From the NCBI GenBank assembly GCA_900073065.1, contig FJOG01000003.1, forward strand, positions 1,165,389 through 1,229,388: a stretch of DNA of 64,000 bases, written 5' to 3'. Of this stretch, positions 37,451 through 48,509 are shown one piece after another. The notes below the pieces were generated by a model that ran no database searches, had not been told where the DNA came from, and saw nothing but the letters and a program-made list of their open reading frames with translations. A program made the translations under genes and the position numbers. The DNA is from Phialocephala subalpina. Lineage: Eukaryota > Ascomycota > Leotiomycetes > Helotiales > Mollisiaceae. Position 1 is the stretch's first letter. Each line of letters begins with the position of its first letter.

Positions 37451-38254
37451 ATGCTAGATCATAAAGCACACAAACGCATACACGAAAAAACACTCGCTCA
37501 AGCTACCCAAGTGCTATTCACGGAAAGAAGGCACAGCTCAACTTGGCTAGCAGAGAAAGTGGTATCGTTCTCCAAACGGAGAGAATATACGCTAACAAAT
37601 CGACAAAATACAGCTCTGCTGAATTACAGAACGGACACTATGTGTGTTCTGGGCAGTGTAAATGCACATCACGCAGACGAAAAAGTCCTCGGAGCATATG
37701 CGACAATTTTTGACGACCTCTTTTTCTTCGGAAGTCTATTTCCAAGATGCAAAATCTTTCTCGCCAAGGCCAGAAAGGGAGAGAAAGCTAATCTCAGAGG
37801 ACACACTACTCACCAGGAAACAAACAAGCTAAAGGGGAAGGCTCCATTCTTTGAGAAGTGCTTGGAGGCTGAAATTACAATCATTAAATTACCGGAAAAG
37901 GATCGTCCAGCTAGGCTCAAGAACTACCTGGGTACTCTTTTGCATGAAATGATCCATGCATTCCTAGAGATCTGGGGATGTCGCATTGAGGGATGCTACA
38001 ACCGGTGGCAAAAACAAGGTGTCAGAGGTCATGGCCATGCTTGGCAGAATGCTGCCCTTTCTCTAGAAATTGCTGTCAAGGATAGGAAGTTACTTGGCTT
38101 GGAACTGGATTTAGGGAGGTTGAAGTCTCTGGCTGTTGATCTTGTCTACGAAAGAAAGCCAGTTCCATCAGTCGAGGAGCTGAAGATGTGGGGTATGAGA
38201 CAGGTCGATGTTAGTGGAATGTGTGCTGAAGTCATCAGACATCAACAACTTTAG
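37451..38254 (+). CDS. SprT-like zinc metalloprotease-domain protein
   Basis: This encodes 267 residues. The zinc site HEMIH (H165, E166, H169) in LGTLLHEMIHAFLEIWGC is followed by GHGHAW (about residue 194), giving the third ligand, as in SprT/Spartan-type domains. The segment between the two is 20-25 residues, as usual. The domain of the family cleaves DNA-protein crosslinks in Spartan; short fungal SprT-like proteins such as this have no ubiquitin-binding or PCNA motifs visible, so the cellular role is open. ATG 37451 is the first ATG; the frame is open 21 nt further upstream across CAG|G, so a small upstream exon is possible. It is intact. Confidence 0.82.
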   Translation: MLDHKAHKRIHEKTLAQATQVLFTERRHSSTWLAEKVVSFSKRREYTLTNRQNTALLNYRTDTMCVLGSVNAHHADEKVLGAYATIFDDLFFFGSLFPRCKIFLAKARKGEKANLRGHTTHQETNKLKGKAPFFEKCLEAEITIIKLPEKDRPARLKNYLGTLLHEMIHAFLEIWGCRIEGCYNRWQKQGVRGHGHAWQNAALSLEIAVKDRKLLGLELDLGRLKSLAVDLVYERKPVPSVEELKMWGMRQVDVSGMCAEVIRHQQL

Positions 38255-38860
38255 AATATGAAAAGCAGCTTGCAAGAGTGGAACCGAAACACAGAAACTT
38301 GGGTGGAAATGTAATCGCAACCAAAAGGGAAGGCGTAATCGTCGAGAAACGCTGAAGTGATTACCAAAGTGGTGAATAAGCGAGCTTTCGAGGGGGGTTT
38401 CGTGCAATTTTTGCGTCAACCGCTTTGGTCGTAGCTTCCCAAAGAGGATAGAAACCGGTCGAAACATTTACATGAGTACCGTTTTTGTGAATTTCGGCCG
38501 ATAATTCGGTCCAGAGTTGTTGTTAGCGTGCAAGATGAGAAATCTTGACGTACCCGGGGATATATTTATCTCCCTTACCCCCTTTCACTTCCTCTCGACA
38601 ACCACTCTCTTCCCCAACCCTCCTTCTCTACAGTGGCACCAAGCCTCCAGCAACTACGAATTGAAATTAAAAGACAGTTTGCCCGCTTCATTACTTGCTG
38701 CTCGGTTCGGGCCGCGTTTAGCTTACCATTGGTAAGAGACTGCTCCTGGCTAATATTGTTTGATGCTGGCGGATTTTAATTTGGACTGATACAGAAACAC
38801 CTCATTTAAGCAACCTCGTCTCAGATCTCAAAACCCTCAGCTTTACTGCCATCTCACATC
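38255..38860. other. Intergenic region, no gene seen
   Basis: It carries the promoter of the HNH-like gene, with a TATA-like TATATTTA at about 38561 and a CT-rich leader. No gene is supported. Confidence 0.35.
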
Positions 38861-40220
38861 ATGGGACGTCTCCCGATCCGAGAGCGAATGAGCTCCGTTC
38901 TCCCCACAACCGTATTCGAAAGCTTCAAAAAGCGAAAAGCGAGCAATGAGTCGAAGGTCCCGCTAACCACGTCTGTCGCTGAGTTTATCGCTTTGAAGGA
39001 AAAGGACTTGGAGATCGACATTAACATGGGCAAAGCAGCCAAAGAGGAACTTGACCAAGAGTACAAAAGAAAGAAGATGAGCGCTCAAGTCTTCCAGGAG
39101 CAATGTGCTGAAATCGAAGCAGAGCTCTCAGTCTCGGAAAAAGAGAAAGAGCTGCTCCTCATCCAAACTCAGTACAAATTCATCCGCGAAGATCTGCAAG
39201 AAGTCTTCCCAGGAACTGATCTCACCCCCAAAGAAATCGAGGCTGCTTACGCATCTTTGCTATGCCAGAAGGCCGAGGCAGCTACAAACAACAATGTTTC
39301 TGCTTCCATGGACTTCAAGCAAGGCAGATTCAGAAAGGCAGTACTAGACCGGTATGGGGCTGTGAAGGTCGAGGGCGGCTTGAAATATCACTATTGTCTC
39401 CTCACCGGGTGGTGTCCTATGAAGCCTAAGAAACTGAAACAGGACGGCACTTACGAGATGGCAAGTGATGTCGTTGCAGCACGCCTTGTGCCCAAGTTTT
39501 TCGAAGGAGACGACCTGAACTACATTTATGGGGTGGGAAATGCATTGTTGTCCGATCCCAGGAATGGTAAGTCTTGTTTAACTGGGCTGTTATGCTTGAT
39601 ACACTAACACATTGCGCAGGCTTGCCCCTCCACGATGCCATCGAGAAGCAACTAGACGCGGGCAACGCGGTCATTGTTCCACATCAGCTTGATGAAAATG
39701 GCTTGCAGTCATTCAAGCTTTGGGTGGTGTGTGGTGAATTGCTCAAAACTCATTGGGTTAACAACGAAAAGAAGTGGGCCGTGAGTTGTTTCCACCCCTT
39801 TCAAAAATTATCCATACTAACGCAATATAGGACGTGAATGGTCAAGTTCTGCAGTTCCTTAACAGAAACCGGCCACAGAGGCGATATTTGTACTTCAAAT
39901 TCATAACCACATACTTGAAGTGGAAGCGACTGAACAACACCGATAAAGTGGCGATGCTTGATGCTATTGGTGCTAAGGAGACGCTGTGGGCAACTCCAGA
40001 TGGTTACTTGCGACGAAGCACACTTCATATGCTTTTCCGACAAGCAAATATTGACTTGCCTGAGAATCTGACCGAGGATACTACCTTTGAAGATTCAAAG
40101 TACTCAAAGGCAAGATCTCCCGAGGAGGAAAATATGCACGCCCGAACCTTAGCGAGAAAGTCTGATCAGAGCGAGACTGCAGAAGATAGAGATAGAAGCG
40201 GGAGCGACGATGACTCATAG
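38861..40220 (+). CDS. HNH-nuclease-like protein, catalytic His replaced by Arg
   Basis: Exons 38861-39566, 39620-39780 and 39831-40220 give 1257 nt and 418 residues in phase. The N-terminal 110 residues are charged and helical (coiled-coil-like). The HNH-type domain then reads YHYCLLTGWCPMK, VVAARLVPKFFEGDDLNYIYG, NALLSDPRNGLPLHDAIEKQLDAG and AVIVPHQLD. In fungal members of this family the second block is normally A-A-H-x-V-P with the His as catalytic base; here it is A-A-R-L-V-P. The Asn (PRNGLPL) is kept. After it come RPQRRYLYFKFITTYLKW, another family block, and an acidic, Ser-rich tail. The protein may therefore bind rather than cut DNA. The splice sites are strong and the reading frame is intact. 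Confidence 0.82.
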
Positions 40221-40345
40221 ATACTCGACCAGGTGAGCATTTGAGTGGGAGGGATAGTGACATGTAATATTTTGAGTTAAAGACAAATTCTATAGCGATG
40301 CAATTAATCAATCGAAAACTTTTATTTTAGCGAGAGCGCATTTTT

Positions 40346-42624
40346 CTATAGGACCTCGAGATCTCGAGAAGCCCACCGAATCTCTGTTGGACAATGTGGA
40401 CGTGAAGCGCCATGGCAGAAAACGTAACCAGAATATGGCCTGAAAGATGTTGCCAAGCCGCACCTCGAATACTGGGAAACGCAAAACATGAACAACCAAG
40501 CCCCAGAGATCCCCTGGATGATGGTCACATCCTTCATCTCCCACGGTCCATCCTCGGCTAGTGCGTCTGGCATGCGTATTGTCCCGATTTTGCGATATGC
40601 TGATTCATGGCCATCGACGAGCTGGAGCAACAATCCGAACGTGACTTCTCGTAGGGTTTGGTCCGTGAAGTACTCGATCCCTGGGCGGACTCTCTCAAAT
40701 CCGAAGTGAGAATATTTGAAGCGAGCGAGTCGCAATACGTACACATCGTCTCTTTCCTCAAGCGGATCATACGGTTTCTCTTTGGAGGAGTCTAAAATGA
40801 CTTGATAGTCGTTGATATTGCAGAGACGGGATGTCGAAGGGCTATCGGCCATTTACTGATAGACTTCGAACAACTTGAGCTCTGCGGCGATTGTAGTCCG
40901 AAATGTCTGGCAGAAACCGCGCAGAGAGAGCTTGGCAGAAATCACCTGTCCGAAGATATTTCCGTTCACGTTCTCCACGTCAAAGTTGACTAATTCAACT
41001 TGTCTACCTCTGCCATCTAAAACATCATGATCTCGATCTAGACCAAGGAACTGATAGACTGGGAGAGGTTCAGTTGTTGAACAGATTGCTGCCCAGCTCC
41101 AAGATGGAGAATGATCCCAGTTTACCGGAGACTCGGCGCTGGTCCAGAGAAGGCCTCGTCTGAAATCCTCGAGCCATATGCCCGCATAGTAGTGGCAATT
41201 TGTTCGGCGCGCGAACTCTTGTGCTAGTCCAGAGAGAGCAGGGAGTCTATTGCGCTCAAATGATAGTATCCTGCCAGCGTAGTTGTTGATCTGAACATAC
41301 CACCAATCCAGAGCTCGCCAAGCACAGGGAAATCGGGCCTTTGTGCAATCCGAGGGAATCTTCTGATGACGGATTTGGAAGACTGAGTCTAACAAATTTG
41401 AACCACTCACGTCTTCTATGCGATGCGGCAATTGCTCGTTGCAGAGCTCTTGTGATGTGAGACAGCTCCAGAGAATGCCATAGGGAGTGTAGCGAAGCCT
41501 GCGCCTGGACAGCACGGCTTCTTGAAAGGCCCATGCTCGTTTCTGAAGAATGCTTCTGTCATCTGCGTGAATTTGATTTGTCCCCCTTCGAGCATGGAGA
41601 GTCGTGCTGACGCTATGTGCTGAGCTGTGGACGGAGAGATCTAAGCATCTTGATTTACTGCTTGAATAATTGGGAAGTTTGGACCCCTTCACGGTATTTG
41701 CACTCCTGAAAAGGCCGTGTTCACTGTGGGTTGCAGCATCCGCAGAGATTGTCAACACGGCATGGGCATAAATGTCGGCCATCTTTACTGATTCTCTTTG
41801 CCAATCTTCGTCGCAGTCTTGAATAATACACAGGCAATCGACCCACAGGTACCTGTACCCAAGTTTTCTGGTAACTAGAACAGAATCCCGGAATGTTCGA
41901 GCTAGCTGTGAGACGGGAAGTCCAAGGCACCTCATGTTGATATGGTCCCTTGTGGTAGACGACGCACTCTTGCCTCCCCAGCAATGACTCAGAGCGAACC
42001 ACTGTCCAACCTCGCGCTTTGAAATGTGCAATTTGATATTCGCGTCGTCGAGCGACCCAACATCTATAACTCGAGTGGGTAAGAGCCACTGATGTGGCGA
42101 AACACAGTTTCCAGTGCTTGACAAGGCAAGTTCTGAGCCAGTAGTTTGCTAAATCGGAACAAGATTTCGAACGAACATTGGCGGCCAACAGCCTAGTGCT
42201 TAGCAGGGGTGGCATAATCTGCGAGACAGGATCATCTTTGAATCATTAGCTTCAGGTCCAGAGCTATGAGACGACTTTCATTACCCCCAGACACGTTCAA
42301 TTGAATGCTAGAGAACAAGGAACATCGGATAGGGATACACTGCTTTGTTGTAAACTTTAAAAATTCCCCATGTGTAAGTTCAAAGTATATATGTGCATCC
42401 TCGCCACGCAAAGACTGGAGAAATGATATGTCAAGCTTCCTTAGGGGTTTGAGGGCGAGCTTGCAAAGAGTACAGCCTTCCGCCGCAGAACGAGCAAGTG
42501 TTGCAAAATTCTCATGGTGTGGATAAGAGCGCGGTCGCCCTTCATCTGATTCATGCCATGAAGGCCCAAAGAGTATGTCGAGATCTAAAACATTCTTGCA
42601 TTTGGCACAAAACATTGCAGACAT
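40346..42624 (-). pseudogene. Disrupted HET-domain gene
   Basis: The full HET architecture is present. The N-terminus MSAMFCAKCKNVLDLD starts at 42624; a Cys-containing segment has EGCTLCKLALKPL; then SDLANYWLRTCL, LLPTRVIDVGS, WFALSHCWGG and YLWVDCLCIIQDCDEDW (the HET core), followed by RAWAFQEAVLSRR and SWSWAA. The C-terminal half ends with YRKIGTIRM and WEMKDVTII. Three breaks are seen: a frame change near 42240-42235, another near 42110 (CLVKHW in one frame, GNCVSPHQ in the next), and an in-frame TAA at 40855-40853 with the rest of the C-terminal domain continuing in the same frame to 40346. No intron with correct phase removes the TAA. The core is otherwise well kept, so inactivation is recent. 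Confidence 0.82.
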
Positions 42625-42960
42625 TTTTGGGATGAAATAGGTATGCGTGACAATGGGAGGACTAAGCAGGCAGACTATCGGGCGAAACTTCACTTGCCGT
42701 CGTATAAGGAAAGCACGCAGCGCATGCATCACAACTCGAATCCAATCAAAAAGCAGAAAACACACGCAGAGGCAATGTTTGCTCCAAGTACTAGCAACAC
42801 GTCCCACAAGAAGTCGTGGGATCGGAAATATGTTTGTTCGCCACTCGACGTCTAGTATTGGGCAGTCGACTGGCACTTCGATAGGTAATTCGATATCGGA
42901 GCTCGGGATAGGATGATGTAACAGTGTTGATACAATCGAAATATACATCGGGACGATGAT

Positions 42961-43644
42961 CTATAAGACCACCTTATCCTGCCTCACAGGCTCCTCCTGC
43001 ATGAACCCAGGTTCCACCGCTTCTTCCTCAACATCTTCTCCGACCTCGTGCTCCTTTCCCTTCGCGAGGTCCGCATCGAACTCTTGAATCTCCTCAGCAA
43101 CCTGCTGCTTCGTAGCCAGTTGCCCATTCCATCGGACTGGAGCTTCTTCCTTTGGAGGCAATCCCAACTGCTCCCTCTGCAGCCTGAATCTCTCCTTCAC
43201 TCTATCCGTCTGCATTATCCGCCACCTCAGCTTCCACCCACCCGTACCCAATTCCTTTATTCTTGAAGCCTTCTCCCCCAGCAGATATTCGTCCAGTCCT
43301 CCAACCTTATCCACAGTCCTCAACACCCTCGTCGTGATCCTGATCCTAACATAGTTCTGCAGAGCCTCGCTCCATAATCGCTTCAATTGTACATTCGGTC
43401 GCCAGTATCTCCTCGTCTTGATTTCGTTCTTCTCTGAGACGATGTTTCCAAATCGAATCTTTTGTCTGCCGTAGAGACCGAAGTTGGATTGCTTGTAGAT
43501 TTGTGAAGGACCGTAAGGGTATGGTGGTACGGCGCTGTGCTCGAACTTTAGACGCTGTTTCGTAGACTTCGCAAGATTTGCTGCTGTGCAGGTGAAGGTT
43601 CGGATGTGGGTGAGGGACGGATGAGAGGGTGCGAGGAGAGGCAT
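42961..43644 (-). CDS. MRPL24: Mitochondrial large-subunit ribosomal protein bL28m (MRPL24)
   Basis: A single exon encodes 227 residues. A basic, Ser/Thr-rich presequence for mitochondrial import (MPLLAPSHPSLTHIRTF) precedes the bL28 core. Core motifs are YKQSNFGLYGRQKIRFGN, SEKNEIKTRRYWRPNVQ, and RITTRVLRTVDKVGGLDEYLL, which match the fungal MRPL24 family. A fungal-type acidic C-terminal extension follows. ATG 43644 was chosen over an upstream non-ATG extension because it starts the presequence. This is the one housekeeping gene in an otherwise accessory stretch, and it is intact. Confidence 0.92.
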   Translation of the reverse strand: MPLLAPSHPSLTHIRTFTCTAANLAKSTKQRLKFEHSAVPPYPYGPSQIYKQSNFGLYGRQKIRFGNIVSEKNEIKTRRYWRPNVQLKRLWSEALQNYVRIRITTRVLRTVDKVGGLDEYLLGEKASRIKELGTGGWKLRWRIMQTDRVKERFRLQREQLGLPPKEEAPVRWNGQLATKQQVAEEIQEFDADLAKGKEHEVGEDVEEEAVEPGFMQEEPVRQDKVVL

Positions 43645-44252
43645 TGCGAAGGGGATGACGCTATGCGTCAATTGAGGTGATGAGGGTCCGCGATGAGATT
43701 GATAAATGTTTCAGTTGATACACCGAGTATCAATCAATACACTTTCGAGTGGGAAACGCGTCGTGAGGCCGTGATCGAGATGCTGGTAGACGGCTTTGTG
43801 TTGAAATGTTGAAGCTCGCGATATTTCTTAACTCCAGTTTTATAACAGCCTCAGATATCAGGCATCAAGAGCTCTACCGCGGCTTCGATGCCTTCAATCA
43901 ATCATTTCAACTATCGCCCTCAGCCCTCTCGACTCTCTCGACCGATACGCCGTCTTCGTACGCGCAAGGACCGGGTAGTCATATGGCAGATCAGGGGCTT
44001 GGGCCTGATCTATATCAGTTGTCAATGTAGCAGCGAACGTCAAAAATCCTCAACTCTTGAACAGAGCCAGAGCATGTCATATTTCGTCTGCCAACTTCCA
44101 GGAGCCTCTATGCGCCAGTCATACGAGACATTACCTCAGTGACAGCACTATAGAGTCAATTTTCACGACTGCAATTTCTGCCAACGAAAGAGGGATTTCT
44201 CGTTATCTTCAAAGACTTTTCATGAGATTAATGAAAAGAGGAACATCTATTC
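43645..44252. other. Intergenic region, no gene seen
   Basis: Short frames on both strands, no family match. It lies between the start of MRPL24 and the 3' end of the coiled-coil gene. Confidence 0.35.
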
Positions 44253-45800
44253 CTTCACTCTGCTCTTCTCTCCCAGAGGTCCTTCCATTCGACTTCCAAA
44301 CTCTGAAAAGTTGGCTGAAGTTGTTTATGGCGGCTAGCAGCCTCCACTGGCTCGAGTATAGGAAGTAAGCAACCCATCTTTTCGTTCAAGAACGCTGAAG
44401 TCAGACTGCTGGCGGCTTGTGTTCGACGTTTAGCAACATCTTCTTGTGCTCGCAACTCAGCTGGCGATGCACCCTCAAATGAGGAAGGGTCTAGTATCAA
44501 CATCATGTCTCTTCTCCAGACTTGTACTTTGCTCTCATTGACTGTCGTTTGTTAGCAAAGGATTAGACAACTGGGTGAAGCTTAAGTTTAGATAGCTTCT
44601 GATAGATCGCTCCCAGACTAGTATCGCCAGAGACACTCGATCGCAGAAGCCCCGAATGTCCCTCGTTTGTCTCACCATTTTTACACACCATCTGTCCCGT
44701 AGCGAGTTGTCTCCGGGGCCGAAATGGAGCTCCCAACGCCTTAGAGTAAACATACTGGGCAAGCACTGCCGAAACGCAAAGTACGGAAGCCTTGGTCGAC
44801 ATCTCTTCAGTTCTCAAAGCAAGGAGAATATGCCCATTTTCAAGGACTACGACTGCGGCCAGTTGATCTAGAGCCTCCTCTCTCTTCTCGAGGTTAGAGT
44901 GGTCAATGACGGAGAAGCTGATTCTCCCCCAAGATTTTGCCCATTCTTTTACTTCTCCATGGAGATCCATAATATTTCCTTGGATAGTTCTCTCCTGCTC
45001 CGCTAAACCAACCTTTTGGTCTGGATGTATTTATTCCTTGCCATTACTCGCTGGGCAGTGCGGATCTGCTCTTCCATCTCTTGCTTTTCACGGGTCAGCT
45101 GCTTGACCCGTTCTTGCAAAGACTCGATCTTCGTTATGTGCTTTAAACATATAATCATTCGAGTGAGATTTTCGAGCTCGCGGATCCTCTCTAGATGACC
45201 TGTGTCACGTATTTGCAGTGTCGCAATCTTCTCGTGCAGGTTTTCGAGATTGGAAATTGCATTTTTGTTCCCCTTTTTAAGTTCCGTATTCTTGCGACTC
45301 AATTTTTCGATGTACTTTTCGAGTGCCCGAATCTTCTTGTTCGATTTTTTCGTTCGGGTCAGGAACTGTAGATCCTCGCAGCCATCGGAACAATCCTTGT
45401 AGCCATTGATAGAGGTTTGCAGCCACTGGTAAAGCATCTCATGTACGCCGGGGCCTTGTCGTTTTAGATGCATTCCGCTCTCGTAGTCCACACGGCCTTC
45501 CTTTGCCAAATTTTTGGGTGTTACGACTACCACCCAGAGGAGATTGCTCCATAGAATGCGGGCTCGTGGCTTAGGGTTGTTTTATTTCTGAGACGCTCTG
45601 ATCGTCGCTCTTTATTGATGGCATTTGCCGCTCCTTGAAGGCTAACGCGATGTAGAAAAATTTTAACCTTTGTCATTATTGTTGGTAGCCGTTTGCGTCT
45701 TTCATGTATTCGCTCGAAGACCATTCATCCACCGTTGGGTTTATGAGGAGCAGGTGAGCTCTGAATATCGCTGCCAGGATGGCTTGAAGACTTCTTGCTT
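44253..45800 (-). pseudogene. Coiled-coil protein gene, apparently frameshifted
   Basis: Function unknown. The best open part (45533-45003) encodes a long heptad-rich coiled coil (KIRALEKYIEKLSRKNTELKK, ERIRELENL, SLQERVKQLTREKQEMEEQI). It ends QTKRLV-stop, while the next frame continues directly as VGLAEQERTIQGNIMDLHGEV then WGRISFSVIDHSNLEKREEAL and AVLAQYVYSKALG. One more A in the run of four A at about 45012-45015 would join them. Upstream, 45724-45540 and about 45800-45720 also look coding (NAINKERRSERLRNK; HLLLINPTVDEW) but in other frames. Downstream, 44506-44255 (DPSSFEGASPAELRAQEDVAK, LEVEWKDLWERRAE) looks like the C-terminus. The gene may be spliced and intact, but no consistent model was found. 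Confidence 0.45.
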
Positions 45801-46804
45801 GATTGATATGATGGCAGATTTCCTTCTCCGCTCGCAAATCTTTTTACTTTCTCGAGAAAAAGAACTAGTCACGTGTTACGGCTTCCCAGGAGACTTTCAG
45901 TCGAGTCGCGACCCCGAGATAATAAGAGACTTGAAACTTTGCTTCCCTGTACCATATGCAAGTCATTCATTTCGCTCATGTAAGCGATTTCCAATGCAAT
46001 AGGTTGTTCAATCCAATTCTAGTTCATTGGTCTCTATTCCCTGCATCCCGGCCTTGTGAGCAGTGGCGACATGGATTGTAGGGGGCGTGGCGCCCTTCTT
46101 TGCCCGAAACCCAAAGGGAGGGCTTAGTCTCACTCACTCACTTTCGAGAAGTTCGAGTAGTCTCAAGTGCTTGTCTTAATATTACTCGGTAGAGCCCGCG
46201 GGCGCCACTAGCCTTATAGAGCGTAGTACCTTCGCTTAAATAAGTCAGGTGATATTTCGACTTCGAGGTGCTTTTTTTGATCTACCTTGTAGTTTTCGTC
46301 GCGACCCCTTCCCAAGGTTTCGGGCATCTCCAAGTGCTCAATGCGGCCGTATGCCTTAACGCTGTCGTATATCCTCGAGTGGTTTCGGCTTGGACTTATG
46401 TTGGGCGGGGTAGGGCGGAGTGATTGAAGGAGTGAGAAGCAAAATCATGCTGTATTTGTTCGGTGACAGGCTCTGCAAGGGTGTCTCGAAATCTCAGTGG
46501 ATGCCACACATTTGGCTTGCAGCCACCAGCGTAAAGCTTCAGAGTACTATGACAGTCTACCTTGGCGGCTGTGTAGTCGTCCTCATTGGATTATTTTCGC
46601 ATGTCAAGCTTCATGGCACTTTTCTTTTTACGCGAACTGTCTTCTTCATCTTTTCATCCGAGTCGTCTTTATACATCGCCAAGAATCCACCGCATCAACT
46701 CTGGCACAATTTCCCGTTACACGCCAATAGTCTCGTGAAATGACTTCAGATATGTCTTCTAGGTCGGATCACTTTCGTCCTAGTCGAGATACAATACGAC
46801 ATCG
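45801..46804. other. 1-kb stretch with no secure gene
   Basis: A GC-rich patch at about 46060-46230 (GGGGGCGTGGCGCCC, then GCCCGCGGGCGCC) stands out from the AT-richer flanks. The one longer frame (46420-46743) has no ATG start and no recognised family. Confidence 0.35.
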
Positions 46805-48294
46805 CATGATAAAAAAATCAGAGGTGAAGGAAGGTCGCACAAACATTCAGAAATTTGGGATAGGATGCGGCGGGACTGTTGACTAGTATGTCTGGATGCG
46901 AATCCCCTCTCTTCTTGCTTTGGCTCAACCTTCTCACTCGTCTTTAGTCAGGTTGAGGTCGAAGAATTTCTATTCAATCTCCGAAGGTTTCTAGGCACAG
47001 TACTATCACTTGTTGGGGTACAATTCGAAGTCCTGTCTCCATCCCAGATTCTCGATGTCGTTGCTTCTTCGGACGGAGAGCATTCCCGCCAAATCGGGCG
47101 GACAATTGAGGTACATGAGAAAGAAACACGTCCCGGAGGCCTTACACAGCAAGAGGGAGATCCGGAGCTAAATGAACCTGCGAAGAATCTCCCAAAGTCT
47201 CATTATGGCGACGATCTCCATCACTTTTCATCTCAGAAAGCCCTTGACCTTCCGAATCTCCTCTTTACACTCGCGTCAATGTCCCATCAATCCTCTCACC
47301 TGATCGCTTTAGATCTCAAAGATGTCTCAATGACCTAGAGCTTTTCGTGCACCTAAGAGAAGCATTGCGAGGCAATTTCTGGGACCGCTTTCTACGGTCA
47401 ATTGGTCTGAAGACTTACTGAGGCGTCAGATTCATCGAGGTAAGGTCTGATAGCTACTGTTCTTGGAATCTCTCAATGATTAACAGTCAATAGTATAAAC
47501 TGGGTAAAGCGGGAACGATTGTTGATCGATTATGGAACCGTTTCCCACCAAATGAGCGTACTGAGTACGACTACGCCCCGCGTCCGCCGGAGATCATTCC
47601 ACCAATTCCATCGAAACTCTTCCTTCAGTTTTTGAACACCCCGTCATCATCATGTAACTCGACTGCTGGCGTTCTCTCGAGAATACCTAAGTTAAGTTTC
47701 GGGACCTTGAATGAGGCAACCGAAGCTTGGGGTATCGAAATCTTGGAAGACATATCTTTCTCGCGTTTCTTTCTACGCCTTGTTATACTGGCATTATTTT
47801 TGAGTCTACTCGTTGTTCCCGCTTTTGTCGTATTGCTGGCTTTTCATCTGTTGCATTCTGGTACCCCGAGCAAGTTAGATGGAAAATTTGTGCTCTCCAA
47901 TCCTCTTACCTGGTGTACCGAATGGCTCGTGGGTATTTCTCTTGCATGTATATTTTTCCAGCTGCCTATTATCTGCTTTATTGTATCCGACGAGCTTGCA
48001 AAGAGGCACAAGCCTGCTCCGCGGCAAAGCCAACAATCTCAGATGTTAGTCGAATGGCCCAAGGAGAGGACTCGACAAGCAGCTCGCAATAAACAGCCTC
48101 AAATTTTGCAGAGGCTACTCGAAAGAGCAGTTCCATATCTGCGGCGAGCCTTTGCGATGTGGCAGAATTTTTTGGATCTACCAAAGCTGGACCCACTCTT
48201 CAGCAATGACAGATCTGGCAATGGTACATCTGTTGTGCGCAAATTCAGCTGCGTAGGTAGACCTTTTTTACAGCACTATGTCCACGATTACTAA
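46805..48294 (+). pseudogene. Membrane protein of an unnamed fungal family, member 1, probably disrupted
   Basis: The clearest part is the 3' half: WNRFPPNERTEYDYAPRPPE and IIPPIPSKLFLQFLNTP (47520-47640), then GTLNEATEAWGIEILED followed by a membrane helix (LVILALFLSLLVVPAFVVLLAF) and a second hydrophobic stretch (GISLACIFFQLPIICFIV). Earlier pieces (EVEEFLFNLRRFLGTV, about 46970-47020; LNDLELFVHLREALRGNFW, about 47325-47390) are in other frames. There is a GTAAGG/AACAG intron near 47440-47490, but a frame change near 47325 and a stop near 47420 remain. The start is uncertain; 46805 is the first plausible ATG. The D-Y-x-P-x-P-P-x-x-I-P-P and A-W-G-I motifs match a recurring fungal family of unknown role, also seen in the next gene. 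Confidence 0.5.
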
Positions 48295-48509
48295 CTATTC
48301 AAGTCATGTGATCGCACCCTTTATATATCTCAGGATCAAGTGAACAAGAGTGATCTTGAACAAACCTTTCAAATCGCTACACAACCTTTTCTAAATCCGA
48401 TACCAGAGAAACAAGTGGCGGTAATGATGAGGACATAGAAATGCAGCGACAAGAACTCGGTGGATATGGGCCATCAGACCCGTAAGGAAGCAGTACCAGC
48501 CGCGGAGAA

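Noticed and set aside
46060..46230. GC-rich patch as an rDNA or tRNA fragment
   Set aside because: No rRNA helix or tRNA box could be recognised in it.
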